Shown here piece by piece: positions 23,940 through 35,469 of a stretch of 64,000 bases of DNA. The notes under the pieces are model-generated. The model was given only the letters and a program-made list of their open reading frames with translations, ran no database searches and was not told the origin of the DNA. The position numbers and the translations under genes were made by a program. The stretch is taken from assembly GCF_943734655.1 (NCBI RefSeq), contig NC_071355.1, positions 209,397,103 through 209,461,102 of the forward strand, given 5' to 3'. The DNA is from Sabethes cyaneus (taxonomy: Eukaryota; Arthropoda; Insecta; Diptera; Culicidae). The stretch's first letter is position 1; the number at the start of each line of letters is the position of its first letter.

Positions 23940-24119
23940 TAGTATGAAAGAATACACGCTATTCAAAAGACTGTTATTAAAAAATAAAATAGGCCATTAA
24001 AACGGCAAATGCCAGTTGGTTTATATTGCCATCATACTACACCTCTAAGCAAATTTAAAAAAAATCATTCGACGAAATTTTTGAGTTGCGCCCTTTTTAA
24101 GTTTTAAACAGCAGATTGC

Positions 24120-24348
24120 TCATCTGTTTTCTAGGGTCACGTTGGTCATATCTGGACATGTTCGGGGAACCTCTCAAATGTCCTGGGTCTAGCTACATTT
24201 GATCTTATCATCTGGCACGCTGCACACCTCTGTGCCTTGTTGTCCGGCATTCTCACAACATGTCTCGCCAATTGGACCTTTCCAGCTTAAGGAACTTTCT
24301 AAATACTGAGGAACCTCGTGGTTTATCTTTCTCCTCCATACATCGTCA
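24120..24348 (-). pseudogene. RTE-like LINE 3' end fragment
   Basis: The minus strand reads AGKVQLARHVVRMPDNKAQR, a decayed form of the LRWAGHVARMPD motif at the C-terminus of RTE-type polyproteins. The fragment ends where the pogo-like element begins at the TA 24349-24350. Confidence 0.6.
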
Positions 24349-24350
24349 TA

Positions 24351-25133
24351 CAGTGGACCCCCGTTCGTTTGAACGATTCCTCATGCAAACTAACGGGGTT
24401 AGTTTTTAATTTGAACAACTGGCAATTCTACATATACTGGTACTTGTGTGATCTGGTCGCCCTACTCTTTGTTATTGTTTTGGTTGTTTGATTCAGTTGG
24501 AAGTTGGAAGCAGCGAATATTTCATTCTCCGATCGGATTTTTATTATAATCGTTGGGAACGCAATGTGAAACAGATTAAACACGCTAGATCAGGACAAAC
24601 AAATCGCGTTTATGCGCATTGTCTGCATAAGCAAATGATGTCATGTTGAGAATGACATATGAACCACCCAGCCAACACCAACTCGTATATCAATGTACGA
24701 AAATTATCGTAAATATCTCTTGATAAACTCGTATTCGTAAATAAAGTCATATAATGTGCGCACAAGTTGATATTCTATCGTTTATAATGCTAGTAGCTGA
24801 CAAATATACGATTTTCAGCACAAAGTCGTATAGCTGTATGAAGCTTGTCGCGCTTAATCGGATCTTATCGTATTGAAATACCTATATAAGTGTATCGCTC
24901 AAGATTATTCCACAGTGCGTATATCGCCTCCAAAATGGTACGGATGAGCGGCTTTTGCGCGTCGAATACGGTTTTGTTGGATACATATCAGTACGTAATT
25001 CTTATTTGCAATCTAATTATATATATATGAAAATGCTGACTAGGCATTTTTAATTTGCACGTTGTGCAAACCAACGGGGTGCAAATTAAAAAGTGTTCAG
25101 ATTAAAAGCGGTCAAACGAACGAGGGTCCACGG
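24351..25133. mobile_element. Non-autonomous pogo/Tigger-like element
   Basis: Left end CAGTGGACCCCCGTTCGTTT. The right end read backwards is CCGTGGACCCTCGTTCGTTT. TA on both sides (24349-24350 and 25134-25135). CAGT..ACC(C/T)CG termini with a TA target are typical of the pogo/Tigger branch of Tc1/mariner. No transposase is present. A further small element (CCCAGCCAACA family) lies inside at about 24682-25048. Confidence 0.75.
24682..25048. mobile_element. MITE family ending in CCCAGC.AACA, copy 2
   Basis: Shares the GTATATCGCCTCCAAAAT/C block and neighbouring phrases with the copy at 4240-4507. Ends are approximately CCCAGCCAACA (left) and CCTAGTCAGCA (right, read backwards). Nested inside the pogo-like element. 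Confidence 0.5.
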
Positions 25134-25139
25134 TATTCT

Positions 25140-26400
25140 TCATAATAGCAGCAAAAAAACTGTTTGATCAGGGTGTTACCGTTTTAATAGCTCAATTAAA
25201 CTCAATAAACAGATTTCTTGCGGTTTGACAAGCAACCGCGATAAGATCAATTTTGATTGGTGCGCCATTTTGTATTGGAACGCCACACTGCAACCCTCTA
25301 ACGGGTAACACTGTAAAATCGATGCGATCAAGCAAATGAGTATTTTGTCATGAAAGTACACTCACAAAGTTCTGATTTTCATGCAAAAATAATTATCTGG
25401 AGGAGCGCCAAGTAAGAAAAAGTCCAATTTCTCTTTTTCTGTTTCCCTGCCTAACGCTCTACCCAGATATTTTTTCAATTCAGATGTATTACAAAATTAA
25501 AACAATACATGAAATTTACTCATAGCAATTTTTTTTGGTCAATCATTTTGTTCTAGATGTCCGTTTCCTTCAAAAGTAAAAAAGGGAATATTCGCGCATT
25601 AATTATTTTCGGAATTTTTGTTTTTGAGAAATGATAACTTTTGAATGCAAGGTCAGAATGTTATGATATTAGTATCAAAATGTCAAGAAATCTGTTCTGA
25701 ACACATTTTGTATATTGCCAATCAAAAACAAATTTCGTATGCGGCTCTGGAGCTCCAAAAGCGAAGGCCGTCTACAGACGGTCTTACCCGCTAGAGGGTT
25801 AACGTGGTAATATAAGCAACCACAATAAATTTATTATTCAGTTATACAGTTTTATGGTTTTCTAGCAGTTTTTATGGTTTTCTAGCTAGCTATAAGTGTG
25901 TTAGGGCTGGTATCCTCTTGGTATTGCGCAATACCACAATAAAACCAGAGGTAATGACTTATACCGCAATAAAACCTTTATAAAATTCAAGTAAAACCAA
26001 GAGGCTTTAGAAATGTTACTTGGGCAGCCTAATGAAGGGCATGTTACCTTACTTTTTTCGTTTTCTGACGTGGCTAAACCGAACCCATTATAAAAGTATC
26101 TTCCTTTTTGGGGAAGAAAATTGAATCGAAATCCAGAGATATTTACATTTTTCATTGAGTAAATCTGGGTTAGTTTGTGAGGCATTAAATCATTTGGCAT
26201 AACGTTCTTCGGTATAACGCCATTTGGAATAATTCCTTTTGGCATAACAGTCTTTTAGCATGAAATTCATTTAGCAAAACGAGTTTTTGACATAATTGAT
26301 AATTTAGTCAGGTATGGTTGTTTAGTGCTTGCTTATTTAGTGCTTTTGACACTTGTTAATTTAGCCAGAAATTGTGGTTTGGTGTGTGCGGTGAAACGAA
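25140..26400. other. No supported gene; PuGC-poor repeat with ATAACG/GGCATAA phrases
   Basis: No ORF is supported. Between 26160 and 26290 the phrase TTTGGCATAAC and variants is repeated about five times in tandem-like order. Confidence 0.4.
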
Positions 26401-26530
26401 TAACCGTAGTGTAATGGTTAGCATTCACCCCTCTCACACCTCTAGGACCCGGGCTCGAATCCCAAACCCGCAGATGTCACGAATGACCTAAAAGTGTTAA
26501 AGGAACTATAATCCAACAAAAAATCATCGT
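26401..26530 (+). mobile_element. Short tRNA-derived SINE, family 2, copy 1
   Basis: tRNA-like head with an A box around GTAATGGTTAGCA and a B box GGGCTCGAATCCC. It is followed by AACCCGCAGA, a short body (..GTGTTAAAGGAACTATAATCC) and an A-rich tail. A second copy is at 35262-35373. The flanks do not show a convincing target duplication. Confidence 0.7.
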
Positions 26531-26852
26531 GATTTTGTCTGGACTCTTGCAATGATTTCAAGCATTTAACTTATTTTTTATAATGGCTATCTCTAACAAT
26601 CGACCCGACACGAATGCACTAACAGGTGTAAAGTATCGCTAATAAAAAACAACAACAAGAACATCTAACAATCGACGAAGGGAACGGCAGAAGAAAGCAA
26701 TGAAACAAAAGCTTTGATAGTGTCTCCAAGGCGTGACAAAACGTGAAAAAAGTGCGGCAAATTAGGCAAGGGAGGGCCATTGCAGAAACGCTTACTAAGT
26801 TTGTATAACGTTCCTCTTTACCTAAGCTGAGGGGTCCCCGGATCGAACCAAG

Positions 26853-26939
26853 CTATACTGCCGGTACTCGCATAACAGTCCAATTTTTATATAAAACTTC
26901 ATAGAAAATGGGACTGTTATGCGAGTAGTGGCAGTATAG
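26853..26939. repeat. Hairpin-forming inverted repeat
   Basis: Arms of about 30 bp: CTATACTGCC.GTACTCGCAT plus AACAGTCC, and the matching inverted copy ending at 26939. The loop is AT-rich. Probably a remnant of a small palindromic transposon. Confidence 0.65.
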
Positions 26940-27005
26940 TGGGAGTCAATTATAAACGGATTCGAAGCCAGCACATATATTTTTATGCAAGTTTGAGAAA
27001 ATCTT

Positions 27006-27116
27006 CTTAAGGTGATACGGTACTGAATCCCAACATGGCCGGAAAAATGGCGTCTATGTGAGCATATTGATGCTATCGATTCGACCATGTTGGCCTCCGT
27101 ACCGTTTCACCTTAAG
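27006..27116. mobile_element. 111-bp palindromic MITE (CTTAAGGTGA ends)
   Basis: Both ends read CTTAAGGTGA.ACGGTAC, and the arms continue through CCAACATGGCC to the centre near 27060. TTAA is contained in each end, so a TTAA target is possible. No gene. Confidence 0.7.
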
Positions 27117-27573
27117 ACCGCAACTTTACGGTGTTGTGTAGGATTCACAAGGTGTCAACTTGCGCCTACTTACTAAAAACTCTCCTACTTCCCTTGTTCT
27201 GAACCCCTCCCGGAATTACCGTTAGGTTTTAATTCTGGAGGAAGGATGTGCCTAAGCACTCCACCGTTGTTGTTGTTAGTGTAGGTTCAAACAACACTCT
27301 CTGTCATGTCATACTGCCGGACTCGTCAGCCAGGACCTGGGTTTTCCCCTCAGCTCTTTATCTGACCCTAGCTAAGCTAGGTCAGACTTCGTCGTTCTAC
27401 CCGTTGCCGTTGCAACTCCGTCACCGTTACGTATCGACGGCGCCTCACACATGGCCGATAAATAAATGGATATCGGTATGTCCTTCAGCTCTTTCGTGGC
27501 TTTAGCAATTGGCTGTTTTACTGCTTTGGCCACGAAGTTACTGGACTAGATTTGCCATAAACGATTCGGACGA

Positions 27574-27940
27574 TTAAATCCCATGGACATTCCATTCTTG
27601 CTGATTGTTAACCTTCTTCGGGAACTTGAACTGCGAGATATATTTAACATCATCGTTTACCTTCTTGGTGGAGGACGTAAAAAACTCGGTCCATTGCGAA
27701 TCGTTATCGTCCAGGATCAAGCAGATTTTGTCATACATTATGACCACGACGTCGCGCTTGGCCAGAAAGATGTTTTCTTCAGCATCATAAGTCGCTCGTG
27801 CATGCTGCTCAGACACGACAGGTCTCGACGGATGTTTCTGCATAAAAATATCCATTTTGGCCAGGTACTTCCTCAACGTTTGGCCGGTAGCTCTGTTCTC
27901 GCGGTTCTTGGCACGGAACGATAAAGCCACCTCTCTCTCG
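27574..27940 (-). pseudogene. Tc1/mariner (DD37E-like) transposase catalytic fragment
   Basis: The open frame covers the linker and first catalytic block: FRAKNRENRATGQTLRKYLA, then YDAEENIFLAKRDVVVIMYD, where the last D corresponds to the first catalytic Asp. It continues QFKFPKKVNNQQEW. The homologous block in the copy at 850-2050 reads PGKFKFLFADKF. Sequence continues decayed to about 27420 on the same strand. There are no terminal repeats, so this is a fragment. Confidence 0.65.
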
Positions 27941-28400
27941 GTTTTCTCTTTAGATTCTACTATACTTTAGGGGTCGCGCAGAGCTGCCAGGCAGTGGTTG
28001 TAAATGTCGGATTGGCAATATTCGGCCGAAACGAATTCCAACTTCTTCGCTCCGGGGTGAAGCTGGTAGTACGAACGAAGCATCGAGTGTAGTTGCTGTT
28101 GTCGCCATGGCCAATAGAATTACTGCGACTTGCGATGCATAGGTGAATTCACCAGGGGAAACAGGAAAGTCGCAGGAAAAATTAGCTCCGTGCACAGTGC
28201 TAGTTTTTTTTTCGAAAAAAGAAGATATTTGTCTCAATACCAAATGCCGCTAGGCTACATTCAATCTTTTGATGTAAAAAGACTGGTATAGGATACTTAA
28301 GAACTCTAATGGTTTATTTTTTGTTCATGGTACGTGTCTATTTATAACAGTTTGATCCAAATGTAGGGTATTTTAACCTATTTTGCTCGCTGAACAGAGA

Positions 28401-28617
28401 TGGAAAGCAAAGCAAAGCCTAGGTGCTACATTCCGTTATCGAAACTTGACCTTCTGTTTTCATACGACAGACTTCGCAGCCAGCTGTTAGAGTACAGGAC
28501 AATTGCAAGGCCAGTTGCTACGATCCTATTGACTCTAACAGCCTCTCCCAGCCGAGATTCGAACATACGACGACTGGCTCATTAGGCCAGCGTCATACCT
28601 CGAAGCCAACTGGGAGG
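28401..28617 (-). mobile_element. tRNA-derived SINE (family 1) with 7-bp target duplication
   Basis: Same family as 21663-21864. On the minus strand: CCTCCCAGTTGGCTTCGAGG head with A box, GTTCGAATCTCGGCTGGGAG B-box region, and a body ending GGAATGTAGCACCTAGGCTT and a GCTTT repeat tail. AACAGAG is present on both sides (28393-28399 and 28618-28624). Confidence 0.85.
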
Positions 28618-28734
28618 AACAGAGTATGCACAGATTAATATTTCTGAAATTTGCCGGGATAAAGTCGATTTTTTTTAGAGAAAATGAACCTTTTTCATGT
28701 GGAGTCTGATGGTAGATTCTTTAATTGCGGCAAT

Positions 28735-28845
28735 TAAAGGTATTCTACTCTGTTTTTCTCCATTACTGTCGCACAAATTAGAATAATGAAATGTTTCGAA
28801 TTTCCACTATTACTGGTACACTCACTATTACTGGTGCATCTACCC
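28735..28845. mobile_element. Partial copy of the GGGTAGACGCACCA palindromic MITE
   Basis: The right end (..CACTATTACTGGTGCATCTA CCC, followed by TA) matches the right arm of the element at 5651-5867, as does the preceding GAATTTCCAC block. The left arm is degraded. Confidence 0.55.
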
Positions 28846-28849
28846 TATC

Positions 28850-31800
28850 GTTATGTTTTCGAAGCAGTGTGTTTGATTCTTGCACTAGCGGTCCTTTTTC
28901 TTTGTGTTTCATTCAAACCAACTTGTAGCCGATCTAGTTTTGAACATTCATTTTCATTTGTTCAGCTTTAAGTGCGCTTTACCTACCGATAATAACCATC
29001 TAAAAAGCAGCTAATAATGAAGTCGGCTAGGAACCATTTCAGTAGCGGTGCAAATTAGATTTTTCGATAGAATGCCTGCCAAATCATGCTTTCGAGAATG
29101 TGTGGCGCACTGGGAAGTGTGAAGAATAACACCGAACGCCCACACCACTTGGCAGCTCTCTAAGCCTCTAAGATGGTTGATTTTCTCACCTTCTAAACAC
29201 AACCACCGGCACCGACCGGCCGGTTGGTTGTCGTCCACGGTGCGGCGTGATACGGCACGGACAGAGAATCGAAAATCGCCATCACTCAAGCCGAGATAAG
29301 CCGGTCAGCTAATTTTGGACCATCGAACCGAAGCGACCTGTCTGTGTGGCGATGAGCCGCTGCTGCTACTGTCGTCGCAGTATGATGGGCATGCTTTAAG
29401 CTTCTACCTACTACATATATCGAAGCAAAATATGTACGTACATATGTTGCATCAAATGGTTTCAGAACATTCGTTTTGCTCATACCCTTTGGATGTGTAT
29501 TCAGGCGAATTAGTTGATCATGAGGGTTAGATCTAGCTAAGGCGAGAAATTGATCGAAGTGTGGAATGATTGGTTTATATGGAATCAATTTTTTTCTGGA
29601 AATTAATACATCCTTCAGAAATGGAGGTTTATTTAAATGCCTACCATAAATAGATCAGTTGATGTGCTCTGGTGTTACCTCACGTTTGTTTTTAAAAACC
29701 ACGTAGTTGAATTCAATATTTCTGATATTCTCAAAAACTCGCCGATTTCGGGAAAAATGCAAGGGCTGCTAAAAACTTAGTTCAAGTCAGTTCAAAGCAA
29801 ACCGAAAGCACATCAACTCTCAACCCGCACGACCTGTAGAGATAGATAGATGTGTCATGCCCCTAGTGCTGTGCTACACAGTAGCCGTCTATAAATCTTC
29901 GTCAATTGAAAACTATTTAAGCGACGATTGAAGGCAATACATAAATGAATTTTCATTGTACCATTATCATTATCGTTCACGGAACCACCAGCATTGCGCC
30001 ACCCGTCACGTCATATACTTATACCTACAGTGAGCGTGCAGTGAAACAACACGGTGCAGTATTTTACGCATTGTCACTAGTCCATTAATTCTCACGTCCA
30101 AACATAGGGACTAGCAATTATTACGATTCTAGACCGCGACAATGAACTGGCGTTTGCGTCTGTGTGTATGCTTGTGTTGGGAATACTCACAGTAGAATGA
30201 CTGAAACCGTTTGTGATAATTGTTTGTGTTTTTTACTAACGTTGGGTTTTTTTAATTGAAAAGTTTAGGTGATACTGTGAAGCAACCTTGCACTGTATGT
30301 TATGAGTTACTACGCTTTATTAATCAAGGAAAAACTTACTGTCCATTATGGTCCCATTTGCACAACTGATTATGCACGCTCATTAGTAGAATATATCCGC
30401 ACAAAAATTAAAACTGATATTATAAAGTTCACACCGAAGATATGGAATGGGATATTGGTTGTTTTAACTGATGTTTCTTACGGAAACTTTTACGACGGTC
30501 CTCAACTAGGGCATTTTTTCATCCATAGTTGTATTTGCTTGCTCATTCAGAAGATATATATTATCCACATCTTGCTTTCAACTACTTCTGGATTGTTACT
30601 TTTCACGATACTTCAATTAAATGACTCAGAACGTTCAATTAGTTGCCATTTGTGTGCAAGCAGTGGTTTTTGAATTCCTGCAGACTCATACACATACCCC
30701 AGAGTTCTACCAGGCATCCTGTGTAAGGCTAGAAATAAATCAATCGTATGCATTCAATGCTGCAAAATAGCTAGTTCAAATAAAAAAAAAACACTCAAAT
30801 TAAACGCATAGTTTTCGCAGTCATTAAATTGCCTCTGCCTCCACAAATAAAAAAACAGAAAGCGATTAATCCGTACTCACCTCTGAGCGATTTTACTGCT
30901 CTGGCTAGTTTCGCGTGATCGTTTAGTCATTGGCAAACCGTTTGTCGTTGACAGCGAGTCGCCTCAAGGCAAAACAAAAAAAAACACCCGAAGAAATGTG
31001 CTATTTGTTGACTCTAGTCTATTTTGATTATTTATTTATTTTGAAACCATAGACGCTAGATTCATTGCTGCTAACCCGATAGCCATCGTTACTAATTAAG
31101 GTATCTGAAAACAATAAAAAAGAGGAGCATGCACTCTTTTCACAAAAAAAGTACAATGACCATACATTTGGTTCTCGAATATTATATAGAAAATACTATG
31201 AATATTAAAATTGTTAGGAATGATGATGCCATACACTCGAACTAAACCTGTTAATTCTCTTTAAAAAATCATGACATGCAGTTAACTATTAACTAGATCA
31301 ATTTAAAAAAAACTATCGTATTTCCAAGAATGCTCCTTGAAATTATGTATAACTATAACTATCAAATGACCAGTATATGCAACTATTTGCTTACTTATAA
31401 TGTAATACCACTCTTGAACGTACTTTATAACATTGTCAATAACAAACAAAGTCCAATAATAAAATAAACCAAAACTTACACCCACCTAGTTTCAATTCAC
31501 GACCTTTCTTGATTACTCTGTGCCTAATCTTTGTGTAAATGCTCCACCGAATCATCACTTACTCTGACTGGCAAACAACAATACTAATGTCCTACGATGG
31601 TTGCAGTTTATTTTCCACGTTTCAGCATAACAAAACAACTACGAACAAAAATGGAAATTCACCGTGCTTAGCCGTACACCACCGCCAGAAATATTCAACA
31701 CTATAAACATAAGGCATCCTATGGAACAACGGAAGTTGCAAAGTCAAATTACTTTTAACAAAACATTTTTTATGCTTTCAAACTCAGTACTAAAGCTTTG

Positions 31801-32780
31801 ATAAAATGGTATTTAATGAACCAAAACAGCAAGCTCGGCCTATTTAGGTACTAACTTTTTAAAACATTAGGAAGCTTGGATTTTTTTTGGTTCTCCAACA
31901 ACATGATGGATGATCAATTTCTGTTGCTAACGAGCTTAAATTTCAATTTCGTTTCTCACTCATCACATGGTCATGAACACGTGAGGGATTGCAGCTTAAT
32001 TACGGTTCACTAAGGCTCATATTGGTCAAAAATTAATTCATAATTTAAATGTTTGAACTGAAGCTCACAAATCACCACCTTTGCGAACAACGAGCGATTC
32101 AAATTTGCTTTACAATTCACCGCAAACATGCGTAGAAAAATTTTTTTCAACGTAGAACTTACTACGTTTTACGAAAAGTTATTGAGGTAAAATTTTTATC
32201 TTAAATTGGTTTGTTAACTCGTATATCTCGAACTGTTAGAAATCACTCGGGAAACTTAAACTGTGCTCTGGATCTCTAAAATATATAAACAAATAAATGA
32301 TTTAGTGTTGTGCTGCTGCAAACCGAAGTAAAGGCAATATCACTAGTAGGAATCATTTTAACGAACTTCAGCAATCTGCCAATTAGAATTGAAAACCGCA
32401 AAAATAATACTCTGCATTCGACATTGTACTAGCATGAAGAGGAAACACGCCGGCATTCGCTGGTTTCAAGGAACCTCGTTGGGCGTCAGTTTTGTTCGTT
32501 ACTACGGCAACCGAATAGAAAATGGATTGTATTCTAGCTTCAGCGAAATGTTGTAGTTCATCAAATTCGAGAACTGCTTTAAAGTCTACATAAGTCAGTT
32601 TTTTGTATGGATATCATCACTACGACCAGCATTTTGATCTATTATAATCTTATCCGGGTGTTGTTCCGTACTTCATTATTTCTACAGAAACGCTATAGAA
32701 TGAGCGAACTGCTTATTATCCGTGCTTAATAGTGGGTGTTTTTCATCCCGTTTTTTCATTCCGCGCTTCTTACTATGTAC
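28850..32780. other. No supported gene
   Basis: Mostly AT-rich. The open frame at 30302-30673 is AT-driven and has no recognisable domain. A GC-richer block at 29080-29400 has overlapping ORFs only. Confidence 0.5.
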
Positions 32781-32783
32781 TTT

Positions 32784-33270
32784 TCAACCAATCTGGCTCT
32801 AGAACCAGGAAGGAAGTGTGGAGACTAATAATAATTTGCTCTTGGACAAGAGGCTTCATTCGCACCTCGAGCAAGTATCATTCTCATAACCAGCCGCGGT
32901 TAGAGGCTTCATGGTCGGTGAAGCAGAGTTCAGCAGTGAGGGTGTGTATGTGTGTATGTGTTCCTTACTACTTTTGCATTACCAATCTCGTTGCTAGAAC
33001 CAGGTAGTGGATCAAGTTATAATTTGCCCTTGAACAAGAGGCTCCTTTCGCACCTCAAGCAAGTACTACGCTTATAACTTGCCCTGGCAAGATCTTAATA
33101 AACGCAGAATTTAGTAGGAAGGATGTGGAGGGGTCTGAGAGTAAACCCATGCTAAAGTCACTTAACATCGAATGGCCTGATTCTACTAAGATTCGAACCC
33201 ACGATCACTCGCTTGTCAAAGCAGACTCAGTAACCTTGCGGCTACAGGGCCCCGCTAATTTCAGCGTACT
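32784..33270 (-). mobile_element. tRNA-derived SINE-like repeat with internal duplication
   Basis: On the minus strand a tRNA-like head lies at about 33175-33262, with TGTAGCCGCAAGG resembling an A box and GTGGGTTCGAATC a B box. The downstream body contains two diverged direct copies of a block with CTAGAACCAGG..., TAATTTGC(C/T)CTTG.ACAAGAGGCT and TTCGCACCTC.AGCAAGTA (about 32784-32890 and 32985-33085). Confidence 0.65.
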
Positions 33271-33598
33271 TAAGAAATCAGTAGGCATGGTTCCACTAAT
33301 TAAAAAAAATGTTCTGGAATAGTTACTGCATGAAACGAATTGTATAATTCAGGTAAGCATTGAAATGAAAATTTAGTATAATTGTAGTTTATCCTTTATA
33401 TGCGGCGTATATCATTTAAGCACAAACGCTATTCGTCCTACTTGCATTAAAGGTACGCTTATCTAATATAGATTCAGCTAATCGATGCAGGCGGACTTGA
33501 AGAACGCCGACGAGATTTGCGACGATGTTGCAAATTTGAAAATTGTTACCGTAAACCAGTTCACATTTGACTGAAGTTTTTGGAGCGTCTTAGTAGGA

Positions 33599-33812
33599 TA
33601 CGAAACCTGGAATTAAAAAAAAAAGAAAACTTATCCCATTTAATTATACTATGTATATTTATTCTTGACAGATACAAACCTCAGGGTTTGTGTTCGAAAA
33701 CAGACACTGAGGAAGCCTGCAAGTCGTAGGCGAAATACGTATCTGTCAAGAATAAATATACATAGTAGAATTAAATTGGATAAGTTTTCTTTTTGTTTAA
33801 TTCCAGTTCGCA
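33599..33812. mobile_element. Penelope-like palindromic terminal repeat
   Basis: Two arms of about 70 bp are inverted copies: GAAAACTTATCC.., ACTATGTATATTTATTCTTG, ACAGATAC on the left and the complementary series on the right. They flank a 60-bp centre with a hammerhead-like core (33703-33747). Inverted terminal repeats around such a ribozyme are a known feature of Penelope-like elements. No reverse transcriptase of that class is seen nearby. Confidence 0.6.
33703..33747 (+). ncRNA. Hammerhead ribozyme-like motif
   Basis: In order: GACA (stem I 5'), CTGAGGA (core, fits CUGANGA), an extra A, GCCTGC-AAGTC-GTAGGC (stem II with one G-U pair and a 5-nt loop), GAAA (core), TACGTA (short self-complementary stem III), TC as the end of an AUC cleavage triplet, and TGTC (stem I 3', pairs with GACA). 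The minimal stem III is typical of hammerheads in Penelope-like elements. The extra A after the core may weaken or abolish cleavage. Expression is unknown. Confidence 0.6.
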
Positions 33813-33849
33813 TTCACCATTTTATAAATTAGCTACATCGTTAAACAAC

Positions 33850-34150
33850 AAAAAAAACAAAATAAGTCTAAGGTTACTACCTTGTGGAACTCCGTAGTAG
33901 TTAGAGAATTTATGCGATGAGGAGGTATTAAATTTGACTTTTTTAATACAAGATTTTAGCCAAGCACAAAGCTACCTGGAAAACCATAAATGTCGAAGCT
34001 TTTTAATGACAATGCGATCATACGCTATTTTTAAGTCCGTGAAGATCACTTCCGCCCATGTCCGTTACCAACCGCTTTGCAACAGTGAGTAGTAAACTCC
34101 ATCAAGTTTGTGTTCACTGGATGACCAAACCAGGCATAAACCTATGTTGC
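33850..34150 (-). pseudogene. LINE reverse transcriptase fragment (CR1/Jockey-type)
   Basis: The minus strand reads AYDRI-like sequence in pieces, then KVKFNTSSSHKFSNYYGVPQ GSN. The GVPQGS motif is the palm block shared by CR1 and Jockey-type reverse transcriptases. Upstream on the same strand there are fragments such as VYAWFGHPVNTNLME. Frames are broken. Confidence 0.6.
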
Positions 34151-34180
34151 TGTGAAGAGATGTAACCGTATTTTTAAATA

Positions 34181-35110
34181 GAGTAAGGAGGGGCAAAAGT
34201 ACGATGCGGGTAAAAGTGCGATTGAATGATTTATCGGTGCAGATTCCGAGTAAATTTACTACATTGGCATGGATGGGTGACTACTCTGACATCTTGAATC
34301 TAACGTAAACTTTGATTGCTCACGAAGCATAGTTGCTGAGTTATGTACAAATGTTATTTTAGGGCGGTTTTGATGTAATTTTTCGTTATACGGCAAATAC
34401 GATATCAACAGGAGGATATTACTTGTTGAAAATTTGTAGCAGCGTTTTACATCACTCACATATCTGTTTTGAAAATACGATGAAAAGAATTTACAAAATA
34501 TATTTCACTTTTCCGTAATTTAATCTAACCGCGTCAAGCGACTAACGGGGTAAAAGTTCCATTCACGGACGGGGCAAAAGTGCGATTCATGGAGGAGGCA
34601 AAAATGTATAGCTAATTATATAAAGCTTTAAGCACTATATTACAGATACTAGAAATGAAAGATTTGCAGAAAACTGTGTGCTCTACAGATGTTGGCTGAA
34701 GAAAAACAATGTGTTTCCGCTGATGAAACAAAAAACAAACGTTTAGAAAAGTTTCGATCTAACGGAAGCTGCAATACACCAGCGCAAAATAGAAAAGGTG
34801 CAAATTGAGAATATTCCTTACCGAAACATAACGCAGATTGAAGACAATATGGTTTTTTTAGCTACTGCTGGGCTAATTTCACGGTACACGCACTTTTGCC
34901 CCGCTAGTGTGGTAAAAGTGCGAATCTGCACTTGATCAGAATAAAGAAGAATTTATTTTGCAAAACACTATTACCGCAGATGATTTATAGTTGAACGTAA
35001 AGACAATGAGTTACTGCATCACTATAAAATATATTATGTTGTTGTCCTTCGTTATATCTCACGAAAATTGATGACAACTTCAAACATCGCACTTATGTCC
35101 CGCCCTACTC
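34181..35110. mobile_element. 930-bp TIR element with GGGGCAAAAGTGCGA repeats
   Basis: The left end GAGTAAGGAGGGGCAAAAGT mirrors the right end read backwards, GAGTAGGGCGGGACATAAGT, with ACGATG/GCGATG following. TA lies on both sides (34179-34180 and 35111-35112). The phrase GGTAAAAGTGCGA / GGGCAAAAGTGCGATTCA recurs inside at about 34210, 34571 and, inverted and direct, 34887-34923. No transposase, so it is non-autonomous. Confidence 0.75.
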
Positions 35111-35261
35111 TATACGTGAAATAAGATTGACTTTTTTCATTCAGAGACAAATTTCATTTGCTCAAAATTTTCCAACGGCGGTGGTGAACTCATTTTTACG
35201 AAACTTCAAATTTTTAGGCAATCGCAATCTCCTTTTCCGCAAATTAAAATATTTACCCGTC

Positions 35262-35373
35262 AGTCCCGGTGTAGTGGTTAGCATTCACGCCTCTTGCACC
35301 GAGCACCTGGGTTCAAATCCCAACCCCGCAGAATGACATAAGCTGTTAAAGTGACTATAATCTAACAAAAAAA
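35262..35373 (+). mobile_element. Short tRNA-derived SINE, family 2, copy 2
   Basis: tRNA-like head TCCCGGTGTAGTGGTTAGCA with A box, B box GGGTTCAAATCCC, then AACCCCGCAGA, a short body (..TGTTAAAGTGACTATAATC) and an A tail. It closely matches the copy at 26401-26530. Confidence 0.75.
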
Positions 35374-35469
35374 AAATTACCAACTGCGACGGATAAAACA
35401 AAATGGAAGGAGCTGTGCCTCGGAGCATAATCGCGAACTTGAAGTAGAATTGATTATTTTACTCTATTG

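Noticed and set aside
30302..30673. 123-codon plus-strand ORF
   Set aside because: AT-rich and hydrophobic by composition; no domain, no start context and no splice signals.
35262..35373. tRNA-Glu-like sequence as a functional tRNA
   Set aside because: It lacks a matching acceptor stem, continues into a repeated body with an A tail, and has a second copy at 26401, so it is a SINE.
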